From contig NZ_AVPS01000005.1 of assembly GCF_000768345.1 (NCBI RefSeq), positions 62,001 through 126,000 on the forward strand: 64,000 bases of DNA, written 5' to 3'. The notes beneath the pieces are model-generated. The model saw only the letters and a list, made by a program, of their open reading frames with translations, was not told the origin of the DNA and did no database searches. Positions within the stretch are counted from its first letter, which is position 1; each line of letters opens with the position of its first letter. The translations under genes were made by a program, and so were the position numbers. This DNA comes from Lysobacter concretionis Ko07 = DSM 16239 (GTDB lineage Bacteria > Pseudomonadota > Gammaproteobacteria > Xanthomonadales > Xanthomonadaceae). Shown one piece after another: positions 30,110 through 43,061 of this stretch.

Positions 30110-33094
30110 TCACCCGCATACCCGGTTGCGCCCGCTGCGCTTGGCTTCGTAGAGCAGCGCGTCGGCGCGGTTGATCAGTTTTTCGTGATGGGTCAGTCCC
30201 ACACGCTCGGCTACGCCCATGCTGATGCTCATCGAGAATCCCGGTGCAAAGCCGGAGGTGTCGATGGCAGCCACCGCTTGACGCAGCCGTTCGCAATGCG
30301 CCAACACGTCCTCGTGTGCAAGGCCGGGAAACAGCAAGGCAAATTCCTCGCCGCCCCAGCGCGCAGCGGGCACGCGCTTGCCGGCATGTGCGCGGATCGT
30401 ATCGGCGACGACACGCAGCGCGGCATCGCCGACGATGTGCGAATACTCATCGTTGATGCGCTTGAAATGGTCAAGATCGGCAATGACCAGCGTAAGCGGT
30501 GCGCCTTCGCGTACGGCGCTGTCAAATTCCCGTGCAAGCGCTTCGTCGAAGGCGCGCCGGTTCATCAGCCCGGTGAGTGCGTCCTCGCGCGCCTGCCGCC
30601 CGAACGCCTCGGCCTGGACGCGAAGATCGTGGGTGCGCTCTTCTACCTGCATACTGAGCTGGCGCTTGACCGCCTGTAACGCATGCACGCGCCAGCGATA
30701 GAACCCATACAGCGCCAGCAGGGCCAGCGCCGCCAGCCCTAGTCGGAAATCGCTGCGCTGCATCAACCGGGGCTGGACCTGCAACGCTATGCGCGCTTCC
30801 TCCGTGCTCCAGCCGCCGTTCGGATGTGCAGCGGAAACACGGAATACGTAATCACCGGGCTCCAGGTTGGTGTACTGCGCAAAACGCAGTGAGCCGCGCT
30901 CGACCCAATCCGGATCGAAGCCATCGAGCCGGTAGCGATAGCGGATCTTCCTGGGAATCAGATAGCTCAGGCCGGCGAAGTGCAGCTCCAGCTTGCGCGT
31001 GCCCGGCGGCAGGCGAAGTTCTGCTTGCAGCGGCGTGGGACGATCATCCACGCGCACTTCCTCGATCATCACGGGTGGCGGCGTGCGGGTAAGTTCGTGG
31101 ATGCGCCCCGACTCGGTCATCGCCAGTCCCCCGGCGGTGGCGAACCAGAGCTTTCCATCCGCGGCACGCCACGCCGCCGGCCCGGAATTGCCGTTGTTCT
31201 GCGCGCTCGCCAGCCCATCACCCTCGTCGAACCATTCCACTTCCATGTCCGATTGCCGGCCATCGGCCACAGCATCCAGGTCGTGCCGCGTCACCCGCAA
31301 CATGCCGCGGTTGGACGTGAGCCAGAAACCGCCTTCGCTGTCTTCCAGCACCTGGAAGATCTTCGCCACGGGCAATCCCTGCTTTATGCCGATCAGGCGC
31401 ATGTCTCCGTCGCGGCGGCGGATCAATCCCTGGTTGGTCGCCAGCCAGAGCGTGCCGTCATCGGTTTCGTGCAGACCGAATACGTTATTGGCACCGAAAT
31501 CGTGCAGCGAATAAGCGCGGACATCCTCGCCTTCGATCCGCGCCAACCCGTTGGAAGTGCCGACCCACAACGCGCCGTGTCGATCCTCGTGCAGCGCGAT
31601 GATGAAGTCGTTGGGCATGCCCTGGGCCACGGTGTAGTGCCTCACGCCCTGCGCATCGACCCGGTTCAGTCCACGTGAGGTACCCACCCACAGCGTGCCG
31701 TCACCGGTTTCCAGCAGGGCGCGCACCTGATTGCCGGTCAGGCCGCCGCGGCTGTCGAGGTGGCGGCGCACGCGGCCATCCCACCGCACCGCGCCGTGAC
31801 TGTAGCTGCCGATCCAGACACCGCCTGCACGCGCCCTGGCGAGACTGAGCAGTGAATCGCCGGGCAGGCCATCGCGGCTGCCGGCGGCACCGAAACGGCC
31901 ATCGTGCAGCCAGCCCAGGCCGTCACTGGTGGCGATCCAGAGCATGCCCGACGTATCGGCCAGCACACTGCGCACATAGGCATTGGGCAGCCCATCCTGC
32001 ACGCCGAACGTGGTGAAAGGCGCATCGCGCAGACGCAGCAGGCCGCCATTGGTGCCAACCCACAGGCTGTTTTCGCGGTCCAGCCAGAGTGCGGAAATCT
32101 GTTCGTTGGGCAGGCCGTTGGCAGTGCCGATCCGCTCCAGCCCATACCTCGGGCTGTGGCGATACAGACCGGTGACCGTACCCAGCCAGAGCGTCCCATC
32201 GGCTTCCACCCTCATGCGGGTCACGTTGCTGGGCGGCATGTCCAACGCCAGCGGTGCAAAGCGCTCGCCGTCCTGCCGCCACACGCCCTGCTCCATGCCG
32301 ACATGGATGCGTCCATCCGGCGCGGAGACCACGCTGAACGCCTGGCCGGGAGGCAATCCCTGCGCCGCACCCTGTGCCACGAAACGGCCGCCCGAATAGC
32401 GCGCCAGTCCGCCCATCGTAGCGATCCAGATCGTGCCGTCTTCTGCTTGCAGCATCTTCAGCACGGAGTGGCTGGGCAGGCCGGCGTCAACACCGAAAGG
32501 TGTGATCACGCCGCTGCTGTCGATGCGCAACACGCCGCGGCTGTGCGTGCCTACCCACAGTTCGCCATCGCGGCCTTCCACAAGATCGATGACCTGATCC
32601 TGCGGCATGGCCTCAGCCCCCGGCCAGACGCTCCAGCGTTCTGCGTGATAGCGCACCACGCCGCCGCTCGCCGTTCCCAGCAGCAAGCCGCCGTCGCGCG
32701 CCAGACGCAGGACCAGCACGCCGCTGTCGCGCAGTTCCGGTACGGCATGCTGGTCGAAGAGGCGGAAATCGATCCCGTTGTAGCGCACCACCCCCTCCCA
32801 GGTGGCGAACCACAGATAGCCGTCCTGCGTCTGCGCGATGCCGTGGATCAGGTTGTGCGGGAGCCCTTCGCGGGTGGTCCAGATTTCCTTGAAATAGCCG
32901 TCAAGCGGCTTGGACGGCAAGCCCAGCGCCGGCCACGCGCACATGCACAGCATGCCCAGCAGCAATGCACCGCGCACTCGCTGCCAGCATGCGGAAAGCC
33001 GCGCCTGCCCAGGCAGATATCCCGAGCGAAAACCCGTATACGCCTTGCCGCCCTGATCGAGCCGGTTGCACGAAGCAGTGGCGTCATGCGGCAT
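30110..33094 (-). CDS. Membrane diguanylate cyclase with periplasmic two-component-regulator propeller
   Basis: A 994-residue sensor. After an N-terminal hydrophobic segment (about 42-60) come about 14 propeller repeats (about 65-690) of the Reg_prop type, such as DGYLWFATWEGVVRY and DGTLWVGTSRGLNRV. A Y_Y_Y domain follows (about 700-775), with one transmembrane segment (about 783-800: LGLAALALLALYGFYRW). The GGDEF domain (about 830-994) has intact GGEEF at 914-918. No RxxD I-site precedes it (the sequence there is GKRVPAARW). It should make cyclic di-GMP in response to a periplasmic signal. The first methionine may lie further downstream, nearer the signal segment. Confidence 0.92.
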   Translation of the reverse strand: MPHDATASCNRLDQGGKAYTGFRSGYLPGQARLSACWQRVRGALLLGMLCMCAWPALGLPSKPLDGYFKEIWTTREGLPHNLIHGIAQTQDGYLWFATWEGVVRYNGIDFRLFDQHAVPELRDSGVLVLRLARDGGLLLGTASGGVVRYHAERWSVWPGAEAMPQDQVIDLVEGRDGELWVGTHSRGVLRIDSSGVITPFGVDAGLPSHSVLKMLQAEDGTIWIATMGGLARYSGGRFVAQGAAQGLPPGQAFSVVSAPDGRIHVGMEQGVWRQDGERFAPLALDMPPSNVTRMRVEADGTLWLGTVTGLYRHSPRYGLERIGTANGLPNEQISALWLDRENSLWVGTNGGLLRLRDAPFTTFGVQDGLPNAYVRSVLADTSGMLWIATSDGLGWLHDGRFGAAGSRDGLPGDSLLSLARARAGGVWIGSYSHGAVRWDGRVRRHLDSRGGLTGNQVRALLETGDGTLWVGTSRGLNRVDAQGVRHYTVAQGMPNDFIIALHEDRHGALWVGTSNGLARIEGEDVRAYSLHDFGANNVFGLHETDDGTLWLATNQGLIRRRDGDMRLIGIKQGLPVAKIFQVLEDSEGGFWLTSNRGMLRVTRHDLDAVADGRQSDMEVEWFDEGDGLASAQNNGNSGPAAWRAADGKLWFATAGGLAMTESGRIHELTRTPPPVMIEEVRVDDRPTPLQAELRLPPGTRKLELHFAGLSYLIPRKIRYRYRLDGFDPDWVERGSLRFAQYTNLEPGDYVFRVSAAHPNGGWSTEEARIALQVQPRLMQRSDFRLGLAALALLALYGFYRWRVHALQAVKRQLSMQVEERTHDLRVQAEAFGRQAREDALTGLMNRRAFDEALAREFDSAVREGAPLTLVIADLDHFKRINDEYSHIVGDAALRVVADTIRAHAGKRVPAARWGGEEFALLFPGLAHEDVLAHCERLRQAVAAIDTSGFAPGFSMSISMGVAERVGLTHHEKLINRADALLYEAKRSGRNRVCG

Positions 33095-33240
33095 CGGGTT
33101 TCACCTGTTCAGCCATGAGAATCTGAAACGATAACAAAGCCCGACCGACGGCCGGACGCCAACGAGCACTGACTGTGGTGGATGCCGACCGGTAGTCGAC
33201 ACTATTGTCCCGCTCACATCCACCGAGCGCATACCTGCCT

Positions 33241-33269
33241 CAAAAAGCAACGCCCCTGAAGGGGCGTTG
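33241..33269 (-). terminator. Rho-independent terminator after guaA
   Basis: A perfect nine-base stem, CAACGCCCC at 33248-33256 and GGGGCGTTG at 33261-33269, closes a four-base loop. On the minus strand it is followed by CTTTTTG. It lies 50 bases after the guaA stop and ends the folD-guaB-guaA transcript. Confidence 0.9.
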
Positions 33270-33319
33270 TGAATTTCCGGGTTCAAGCGCATTCCTGCGA
33301 GGTACTTTCGGCTCCCCGA

Positions 33320-34903
<1,584 letters not shown>

Positions 34904-34950
34904 CGTCTACTCGGATCGCCATGTACTTGTCAGGCACGCCACATCCCGCG

Positions 34951-35000
34951 CTCCGCGAACAATGCGGAGGCGGTAGCACCCGGCCCGCGAAGTGCGGGCC
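34951..35000 (-). other. Two tandem RNA hairpins in the guaB-guaA spacer
   Basis: GGCCCGC (34982-34988) pairs with GCGGGCC (34994-35000) around five bases, and CTCCGC (34951-34956) pairs with GCGGAG (34964-34969) around seven. Neither is followed by a T run on the minus strand, so they look like mRNA-processing or attenuating structures between two cistrons rather than full terminators. Confidence 0.45.
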
Positions 35001-35014
35001 GCAAATATTGTCCA

Positions 35015-36499
<1,485 letters not shown>

Positions 36500-37414
36500 T
36501 CATTGTACCGCGTTCCGGGTCGCGCAACCGGATGCGGTTTCCGCCGCCTCGGCCGCTTCCAGGGTGTTCTGCATCAGGGTCGCGACCGTCATCGGTCCCA
36601 CTCCGCCCGGCACCGGGGTGATCCAGCTGGCCCGCTGCGCCGCCGCCTCGAAGCCGACATCGCCCACCAGGCGGCCGTCATCCAGCCGGTTGATACCCAC
36701 GTCGATCACCACCGCACCCGGCTTGACCCACTCGCCCGGGATCAACTGCGGCCGACCGACCGCCACGACCAGGATGTCCGCGCCGCGCACGGCAGCCTCC
36801 AGCACCGCCGGCGGGGTGAACTTGTGGCAGCAGGTGGTGGTGCAGCCGGCAATCAGCAGCTCCAATGCCATCGGCCGGCCGACATGGTTGGAAACCCCGA
36901 CGATGGTCGCACTCGCGCCGCGGACCGGTCGGTCGGTATAGGCCAGCAGGGTGGTGATGCCGCGCGGGGTGCAGGGCCGCAGGCCGAACTGCCGCAACGC
37001 GAGATGGCCGACGTTTTCCGGATGGAAACCATCGACGTCCTTCTTCGGCGATATCCGATGGATCAGGGCTGTGGCGTCACGGCGGTCCGGCAGCGGCAAC
37101 TGCACCAGGATGCCGTGCACGTCGGGGTCGGCATTGAGCTTGTCGATCAGTGCGAGCAGTTCGTCATCGCCTGTTCCTGCCGGCAGGTCGAAATCGATCG
37201 CGCGTATCCCGACCTTGCTGGCCGCGCGGCGCTTGTTGCGCACGTACACCGCCGACGCCGGATCGGCGCCCACCAGCACCACCGCCAGGCCGGGCGCGGC
37301 CTTGCCGCTGGCGATGCGGGCATCGACCCGCGCCTTGAGGTTGTCGAGCAGATCCTCGGCAATGCGTTTGCCATCGAGGATCCGGGCGGTCTGGGGTGTT
37401 GCGGCAGTCTTCAA
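36500..37414 (-). CDS. folD: Bifunctional methylenetetrahydrofolate dehydrogenase/cyclohydrolase
   Basis: Interconverts 5,10-methylene- and 10-formyl-tetrahydrofolate, supplying formyl groups for purine synthesis. Seen: [14 protein letters not shown] with the catalytic Tyr/Lys pair, [12 protein letters not shown], the NADP-site [16 protein letters not shown] and [19 protein letters not shown]. No ATG fits: the conserved N-terminus [17 protein letters not shown] is preceded by a TTG at 37414, giving 304 residues, the usual size. The frame stays open far upstream but that part is not family-like. guaB and guaA follow. Confidence 0.93.
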   Translation of the reverse strand: MKTAATPQTARILDGKRIAEDLLDNLKARVDARIASGKAAPGLAVVLVGADPASAVYVRNKRRAASKVGIRAIDFDLPAGTGDDELLALIDKLNADPDVHGILVQLPLPDRRDATALIHRISPKKDVDGFHPENVGHLALRQFGLRPCTPRGITTLLAYTDRPVRGASATIVGVSNHVGRPMALELLIAGCTTTCCHKFTPPAVLEAAVRGADILVVAVGRPQLIPGEWVKPGAVVIDVGINRLDDGRLVGDVGFEAAAQRASWITPVPGGVGPMTVATLMQNTLEAAEAAETASGCATRNAVQ

Positions 37415-37551
37415 ATGGTTCGGCCTGGGTGCAGCGAAGGCCGGTATTATCGCCGATCTTGCGCCCCGCTCTTGCGCCCGGCTCTTGCAGGTCGTGCCGC
37501 CCGCATACCGCTGCCACTCCGCGCCGTCGAAAGGTATGGCCCGACCGACTC

Positions 37552-38679
37552 CTATCGGGCGGAGCAGAACGCCTCGTAGTCGATGTAGCCCGGGAACGCC
37601 TGCCCCGGCGCACAGACGACGCAGGCCGGGTCGGCCGACAGCCGGGTCTGGCGGAACTGCATGCCCAGCGCATCGAAATGCAGCAGTCGGCCGGACAGCG
37701 GCTCGCCGATTCCCAGCAACAGCTTGATCACCTCGGTGGCCTGCAGCATGCCGATCACGCCCGGCAGCACGCCCAGCACGCCGGCCTCGCTGCAATTGGG
37801 TGCCGACTCGGGCGATGGCGGCTGCGGAAACAGGCAGCGATAGCACGGTGCCTCGCCGCGGTGCCTGCCGGCATCGAACACGCTGACCTGGCCGTGGAAG
37901 CGGTGCACCGCGCCGTACACCATCGGCTTGCCCAGCTTCACGCAGGCATCGTTGAGCAGGTAGCGCACGGCGAAATTGTCGCCGCCGTCGAGCACCACGT
38001 CGGCGTCGCCGATCAAGCGCTCGACATTCGCGCTGGTGATGCGCTCGGCGAGCGTGTCGATGGCGATATTCGGGTTCAGCGCCGACAGCGCGATCCGCGC
38101 CGATTCCACCTTGGCCATGCCGATCCGGGCATCGGTGTGCAGGATCTGCCGCTGCAGGTTGCTGCGGTCGACCACATCGTCATCGGCCAATACCAGAGAT
38201 CCGACGCCCGCCGCCGCCAGGTAATACGCGGACGGAGACCCGAGTCCGCCCGCGCCGACGATGGCCACCCGTGCGGCCTGCAGCTTGCGCTGGCCCGCCT
38301 CCCCGACTTCGGGCAACAGCAGGTGGCGCGAGTAACGATCGTAAAAGTCGTGATCGCCCGTGGGTCGCACCAACGGCAGGCCATCGGCTTGCCAGCACCG
38401 CGTACCGCCTTCCACCGAGGCGACCCGGGCATAGCCCGCATCCAGCAGCGCTTTTGCCGCCTGCAATGAACGTCCACCGACTTCGCAGATCAGCATCACT
38501 GCGGTGTTCCGATCCGGGATGCTGCCGGCCGGTGCCGATTCAAGCTCGCCGCGGGCAATACCCAGCGCGCCTTCGGCCATGCCGAGTGCGCGTTCGTGAA
38601 TCTCTCGCACATCGATCAACACGGCGCCGCATTGCTGCCGACGCCGGGCTTCGGCCGGAGTAATGGTTTCGATATCCAT
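37552..38679 (-). CDS. moeB: Rhodanese-MoeB fusion (molybdopterin-synthase adenylyltransferase type)
   Basis: A 375-residue protein. Residues about 5-105 form a rhodanese domain with active-site loop [19 protein letters not shown]. Residues about 115-375 form an E1-like domain with ATP motif [19 protein letters not shown], the [19 protein letters not shown] segment, and zinc pairs CYRC and CVVC. It should adenylate the C-terminus of a sulfur-carrier protein (MoaD or ThiS) and pass on sulfur; the fusion order is reversed relative to human MOCS3. ATG at 38679 is chosen; nine upstream codons are possible. It follows the MoeA-like gene. Confidence 0.9.
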   Translation of the reverse strand: MDIETITPAEARRRQQCGAVLIDVREIHERALGMAEGALGIARGELESAPAGSIPDRNTAVMLICEVGGRSLQAAKALLDAGYARVASVEGGTRCWQADGLPLVRPTGDHDFYDRYSRHLLLPEVGEAGQRKLQAARVAIVGAGGLGSPSAYYLAAAGVGSLVLADDDVVDRSNLQRQILHTDARIGMAKVESARIALSALNPNIAIDTLAERITSANVERLIGDADVVLDGGDNFAVRYLLNDACVKLGKPMVYGAVHRFHGQVSVFDAGRHRGEAPCYRCLFPQPPSPESAPNCSEAGVLGVLPGVIGMLQATEVIKLLLGIGEPLSGRLLHFDALGMQFRQTRLSADPACVVCAPGQAFPGYIDYEAFCSAR

Positions 38680-38753
38680 GGGTGCGATTATCCGCCTTCC
38701 CGCCAAGACAAGGATGGCTGCCGGGCGATGCGGGGGCCTCCTGCAGATACCGC

Positions 38754-39680
38754 CTACTGGAACGGCACTACGTCGACGATGCTTCCCGCCGCGAAATGCT
38801 GCGGCCCTTCCGGCAAGACGATCAGGGCATTGCAGGCAATGACGGCGCGCAGGGAATCCCCTCCGGCCAGCGATTGCGGGCAGGCGCGCAGCGAGCCGTC
38901 ATCGGCACTCGACATCGCAGCGCCCAGCAATTCGTGCCGGGGATGCTGCCTGTCGATGGGTACGACCAGTTGCGCCTGCAACACCGGCCGATGCGTCGCC
39001 CTGCCTTGCAGGCCGTCGATCAGCGGCCGCCCGAGCACCAGCCAGTTCGCCAGCACCGATGCCGGGTCACCCGACAGGCCAAGCAGCCGCGCCTGATCCA
39101 GGCTGCCGAACACCGCCTTCGCATCCGGCATCACCTGCGGCTGCCGGAAATGGATCTGCCCGAACTGCCCCAGCACGTCGGCAACATGGTCCATGCCAGC
39201 CACCGGGCCGGCACCACAGATGACGATCAGGTCGAACGCACAGGCCGCGTCGCGCAATGCGATCTCGATGCGCTTCGGGTCGTCCGGCAGGCGTGGCCAG
39301 GCGGTCGGCTCCAGACCCTCGACGCGCAACAGGCCCATCAACAACTCGCGATGGCTGTCGTAGGTTTGGCCGGCTGCCAGAGGCATGCCAGGCTCCATCA
39401 GGTCTTCGCCGCAGGTGTATACCGCGACCGTCGGCCTGCGGCTGACCAGCAGGGCCGGAATGCCGAAAGAGGCAGCCAGGGCGATCCGAAGCGGCGTCAG
39501 CAACTCGCCGCGCTGCAAGACGGGAACCCCGCCTTCGCCGGCTTCCACGTCCCGCGCCAGAACGCGGCCGTGGCAACGCGACAGCGACAGGGTCTCTGGT
39601 TCGAGACGATGGCTCGTGGCGACCTCGCGAATGATCGCCTGCGCCTGGTCGAGCACCGGCTCGCGCGAAAAACCTGCCAC
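38754..39680 (-). CDS. MoeA-like protein lacking domain II
   Basis: A 308-residue protein related to molybdopterin molybdotransferase. The start (LDQAQAIIREV, LSRCHGRVLARDV) aligns with MoeA domain I, and the rest with domains III and IV (AVYTCGEDLMEPG, YDSHRELLMGLL, LGLSGDPASVLANWLV). The block that normally holds PPFDNSAMDGYA and all of domain II, about 130 residues, is missing: GRVLARDV runs straight into AGEGGVPVLQRGELLTP. The usual SGGVSxGDYD is replaced by ICGAGPVAGMDHV, and KPGKP is absent. Normal molybdate insertion is doubtful. It begins three bases after der and precedes moeB. Confidence 0.8.
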   Translation of the reverse strand: MAGFSREPVLDQAQAIIREVATSHRLEPETLSLSRCHGRVLARDVEAGEGGVPVLQRGELLTPLRIALAASFGIPALLVSRRPTVAVYTCGEDLMEPGMPLAAGQTYDSHRELLMGLLRVEGLEPTAWPRLPDDPKRIEIALRDAACAFDLIVICGAGPVAGMDHVADVLGQFGQIHFRQPQVMPDAKAVFGSLDQARLLGLSGDPASVLANWLVLGRPLIDGLQGRATHRPVLQAQLVVPIDRQHPRHELLGAAMSSADDGSLRACPQSLAGGDSLRAVIACNALIVLPEGPQHFAAGSIVDVVPFQ

Positions 39681-39683
39681 GGC

Positions 39684-41081
39684 CTAGCCGCGCTTGACGT
39701 GCCGGATCAGGCGGCGGCGCTTGGCGATCTGCTTCTCGTTCAGCACGTTCTTCTTGCCTTCATAAGGGTTGCTTCCCTCCTTGAAGATGAAACGTACCGG
39801 CGTGCCGACCAGCTTGAAACGCTTGCGGAAGAAGTTCTCCAGATAGCGCTTGTAGCTGTCGGTCAAGGTGCGCAGGCGGGTGCCGTGGATGACGAACGTC
39901 GGCGGATTGCTCGCGGCCGGATGCGCATAACGAAGCTTGGCGACGTGCCCGCGAACGACCGGCGGCGGGTTGGCCTCGTAGGCCACTTCCATCGCCTGGG
40001 TGACTTCGCTGGTGCTGAACTCGTGGGTCGCCGACGCATGCGCGCGGTGGACTGCGGCAAACAGCTCGCGCAGGCCCGAACCGTGGGTGGCGCTGATCCG
40101 CACGGCTTCCGCCCAGCTCACGAACGCCAGCTTGCGCGACAGCAGCGACTCGGTCTGCTGGCGCTGGTAGTCGCTCAGTCCGTCCCACTTGTTGATCGCG
40201 ATCACCAGCGCACGGCCGGCATCGAGCGCGTAGCCCAGCACGCTGGCGTCCTGGTCGGTCACCCCTTCGGTGGCGTCCAGCATCACCACCGCCACCTGGC
40301 ACTGCTCGATCGCATGCAGGGTCTTGATGATCGAGAACTTCTCCACCGCCTCGTCGACCCGCGACTTGCGGCGCAGGCCGGCGGTATCGATCAGCCGGTA
40401 AAGCCGGCCGTCGCGCTCCATGTCGATCGCCACCGAGTCGCGGGTGGTGCCGGGGATGTCGGAGGCGATCATCCGCTCCTCGCCCAGCAGGCGGTTCACC
40501 AGGGTGGACTTGCCGACATTGGGACGACCGATGAAGGCGACGCGGATACGCGAGGGATCGTTGTCGAGCTGGGCCGCGTCGCCGTCCTCGGGCAGCTTCG
40601 CCAGCACCTGCTCGATCAGCTCGTCGATGCCCTGGCGATGGGCCGAGGACACCGCGATGACATCGCTGAAACCGTAGCGGGCGAACTCGTTGAGGGCGGC
40701 ATGGCTGTCCAGCCCATCGGTCTTGTTGACCACCAGGAAGGTCGGCCGCGCCGTCTTCCGCAGCCACGCCAGGATGTCGTCGTCGAGCCGTGAGGCTCCC
40801 TCGCGGCCATCGACGATGAACAGCACCAGATCCGCCTCTTCCGCTGCGGCGCGGGCCTGACGGGTGGTGGCGCCTGCCAGGCCCTCGTCTTCACCGGCGA
40901 TACCGCCCGTATCGACCACCGCGAAATGGCGCTGGTCTTCCGGCCGGCATACGCCGTAATGACGGTCGCGGGTCACTCCCGGCTGATCATGGACCAGTGC
41001 GTCGCGGGTGCGCGTCAGCGCATTGAACAGTGTGGATTTCCCGACATTGGGGCGACCCACGAGGGCGACTAGCGGAAGCAT
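39684..41081 (-). CDS. der: Ribosome-assembly GTPase Der (EngA)
   Basis: A 465-residue tandem GTPase acting in 50S subunit maturation. Two P-loops ([17 protein letters not shown] near residue 6 and [17 protein letters not shown] near 180), two DTxG switch motifs ([18 protein letters not shown]) and NKTD/NKWD specificity motifs are seen, followed by a KH-like C-terminus with a basic tail ([16 protein letters not shown]). It lies in the yfgM-bamB-der run, 34 bases after bamB. Confidence 0.97.
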   Translation of the reverse strand: MLPLVALVGRPNVGKSTLFNALTRTRDALVHDQPGVTRDRHYGVCRPEDQRHFAVVDTGGIAGEDEGLAGATTRQARAAAEEADLVLFIVDGREGASRLDDDILAWLRKTARPTFLVVNKTDGLDSHAALNEFARYGFSDVIAVSSAHRQGIDELIEQVLAKLPEDGDAAQLDNDPSRIRVAFIGRPNVGKSTLVNRLLGEERMIASDIPGTTRDSVAIDMERDGRLYRLIDTAGLRRKSRVDEAVEKFSIIKTLHAIEQCQVAVVMLDATEGVTDQDASVLGYALDAGRALVIAINKWDGLSDYQRQQTESLLSRKLAFVSWAEAVRISATHGSGLRELFAAVHRAHASATHEFSTSEVTQAMEVAYEANPPPVVRGHVAKLRYAHPAASNPPTFVIHGTRLRTLTDSYKRYLENFFRKRFKLVGTPVRFIFKEGSNPYEGKKNVLNEKQIAKRRRLIRHVKRG

Positions 41082-41115
41082 GATGTTGTCCGATCAAAAA
41101 AAGGGGAGGTAAAAA

Positions 41116-42321
41116 TCACTGCCCCAGCCGGAACGCGCTCAGCTTGCCGTCGACGTCCTGCACCACCAGGATGCCATCGGCCACGCGGGGTGCCGAAAGC
41201 AGGCGGTTGCGGCCGGCGCGGACACGCGCGGCGAATTCGCCGTTGTCCAGCGACATCCAGTGAAGGTAGCCGTCGTAGTCGCCCACCACCGCATAGTCGC
41301 CCTGGATCGCCGGAGCGGTCAGTTTGCGCCGGGCCAGTGCGGGCTGCGTCCACAGCGCGCTGCCACCGGCCTTGTAGAGGCCAAACACATTGCCGTCGGT
41401 ATCGGAAACGGCCAGCACGTTCGGGGCAACCGCGATCTTGCCGGAACTGCCGTAATCGCTGACCCAGAGCGGCTGGCCGGAGGGCGCGTCGATGGCCATC
41501 GTCTTGCGCTTGTAACTGGTCGCGTACAACGTGGCATCGTCAAGCACGGGGGTGCCGTCGATGTCGGCCATGCGGTTCAGCTCGGTACGACCCTCCTGGG
41601 GCGCGACGACCTGCTCCCACAGCGGCCGGCCGTCGTTGGCAGCCAGTGCGACGACCGTGCCATCGTCGTTGCCGACAAACAGATAACCGGGGCCAAGCAC
41701 CGGCGCGTCGTTGCCGCGGACCGACAGCATCGGAACCTCGTGGTTCCAGAACCAGCGACGCTCGCCGCTGTTGATGTCGAAGGCCGTCACCCGGCCGTCA
41801 TTGGAGCGCACGAACACCATGCCCATGCCGATGGCCGGCGCGGCGATGACTTCGTTGCCGACCTTTGCAGTCCACTTCTCCGTGCCGGTTTCCGCATCCA
41901 GCGCAATCACGTCGCCATTCAGGCCGCCCACGGCGACGACGCCTTCGCCCACGCCGGGTCCGCCACTGAGCTCCAGTTTGCTGGGATGGCTCCAGAGCCT
42001 GGCGCCGCTGTGCAGGTCGAATGCATGGACGCCGCCCTTGAGCGCGGCCGCATACACGCGGCCATCGGCAATCGCCGGCCCCTGGCGTGCGCCGATCGCG
42101 CCTTCGCCCTTGCCCGCGCTGGCGGACCACAGTTTGCTCACCTGAACCTTTGGCGAGATGTCCACCAGTGCCGCCGGGGCGCTTTCCTTTTTCTTGTCGC
42201 TGGAAAACCAGCCCTTCATCGTGCTGCAACCGACCAGTGCGGTCGCGCACAACAGGACGATGGACACACGGGCGAGTACGGAACAAATTGCTGCGCGGCG
42301 CGCGGTCGGTACGGCCTTCAT
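41116..42321 (-). CDS. bamB: Outer-membrane assembly lipoprotein BamB
   Basis: A 401-residue lipoprotein of the beta-barrel assembly complex. The signal ends in lipobox LVGC (Cys about 31). The rest forms an eight-bladed PQQ-type propeller with repeated blade motifs such as GDVIALDAETGTEKWTAKVG and GRVTAFDINSGERRWFW. Its start shares a base with the yfgM stop (TGATG), coupling it to the gene upstream. Confidence 0.95.
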   Translation of the reverse strand: MKAVPTARRAAICSVLARVSIVLLCATALVGCSTMKGWFSSDKKKESAPAALVDISPKVQVSKLWSASAGKGEGAIGARQGPAIADGRVYAAALKGGVHAFDLHSGARLWSHPSKLELSGGPGVGEGVVAVGGLNGDVIALDAETGTEKWTAKVGNEVIAAPAIGMGMVFVRSNDGRVTAFDINSGERRWFWNHEVPMLSVRGNDAPVLGPGYLFVGNDDGTVVALAANDGRPLWEQVVAPQEGRTELNRMADIDGTPVLDDATLYATSYKRKTMAIDAPSGQPLWVSDYGSSGKIAVAPNVLAVSDTDGNVFGLYKAGGSALWTQPALARRKLTAPAIQGDYAVVGDYDGYLHWMSLDNGEFAARVRAGRNRLLSAPRVADGILVVQDVDGKLSAFRLGQ

Positions 42322-42950
42322 CAGGACTGCGCCTCGGTAGTGGCCGGCATGCCGCCGACTTCGATGAGTTTGAGTTCCAGGATCCGCCGGCGCGGAGAGG
42401 CCACGTCAAGGTTGGTCAAGGCCTGGCTGTAGGCTTCGCGGGCCTTGTCGGCCTGGCCCAGCGTGTACTGGGCGTCGCCGCGTACTTCCAGCGCCGAGGG
42501 CGTATCGGAACCGTCGAGCAGCTTGATGGCGTCATCCGCCTGCCCCGCGCCGACCAGCAAACGGGCCAGACGCTGGTTGACGATGTCCGCCAGCGCCGGA
42601 TCGCTTGCCTGGATGGCGCGCAACGTCTTGATGGCGTCGTCGTTCTTGCCGGCGTTTACCTGCTTCGCCGCCAGTTCCAATGCGGCCAGATCGGCGTAGA
42701 TGTCTTCCCCCAACTGGCCGAGCTTGACGGCCGCCTGCGGATCGTCGGCTTCTATCGCGGTGAGGACGGACTGGTACTGATCGGCATGGGCCAGCGACTG
42801 CTGGTAGTCGTGCTGCTGCCACCACTTCCAGCCGCCGATGGCCGCCAGGCCAAGAACAATGCCGCCGACCAGGCCTACGCCGTTCTCGCGCAACCAGGCC
42901 AGGACGCGTTCGCTTTGTTCGTGTTCGTCGAGTGGATCGTCAATTGCCAT
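42321..42950 (-). CDS. YfgM-like tetratricopeptide membrane protein (Sec-associated)
   Basis: A 209-residue protein with a cytoplasmic N-terminus (DEHEQSERVLAWLREN), one transmembrane segment (about 24-41: VGLVGGIVLGLAAIGGWKWW) and periplasmic TPR-like helices. E. coli YfgM sits at SecYEG together with the chaperone PpiD. The gene is directly upstream of and overlaps bamB by one base, the same order as in E. coli. hisS, which lies upstream of yfgM in E. coli, is not here. Confidence 0.9.
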   Translation of the reverse strand: MAIDDPLDEHEQSERVLAWLRENGVGLVGGIVLGLAAIGGWKWWQQHDYQQSLAHADQYQSVLTAIEADDPQAAVKLGQLGEDIYADLAALELAAKQVNAGKNDDAIKTLRAIQASDPALADIVNQRLARLLVGAGQADDAIKLLDGSDTPSALEVRGDAQYTLGQADKAREAYSQALTNLDVASPRRRILELKLIEVGGMPATTEAQS

Positions 42951-43061
42951 GCTGGGGCCGCCATGCTTTGCCGGGCCCGCCCGGTCGGGCGGTCCGTTGG
43001 ATTACGAACGAGCCCGCAGGACGGGCCGGTGAGGAGATGTCGTACCCGCGCGCGGCGCGGG

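Noticed and set aside
36500-37846. 448-residue version of FolD
   Set aside because: The extra 144 residues are Arg/Ala-rich and unlike any FolD; the TTG at 37414 gives the normal length.
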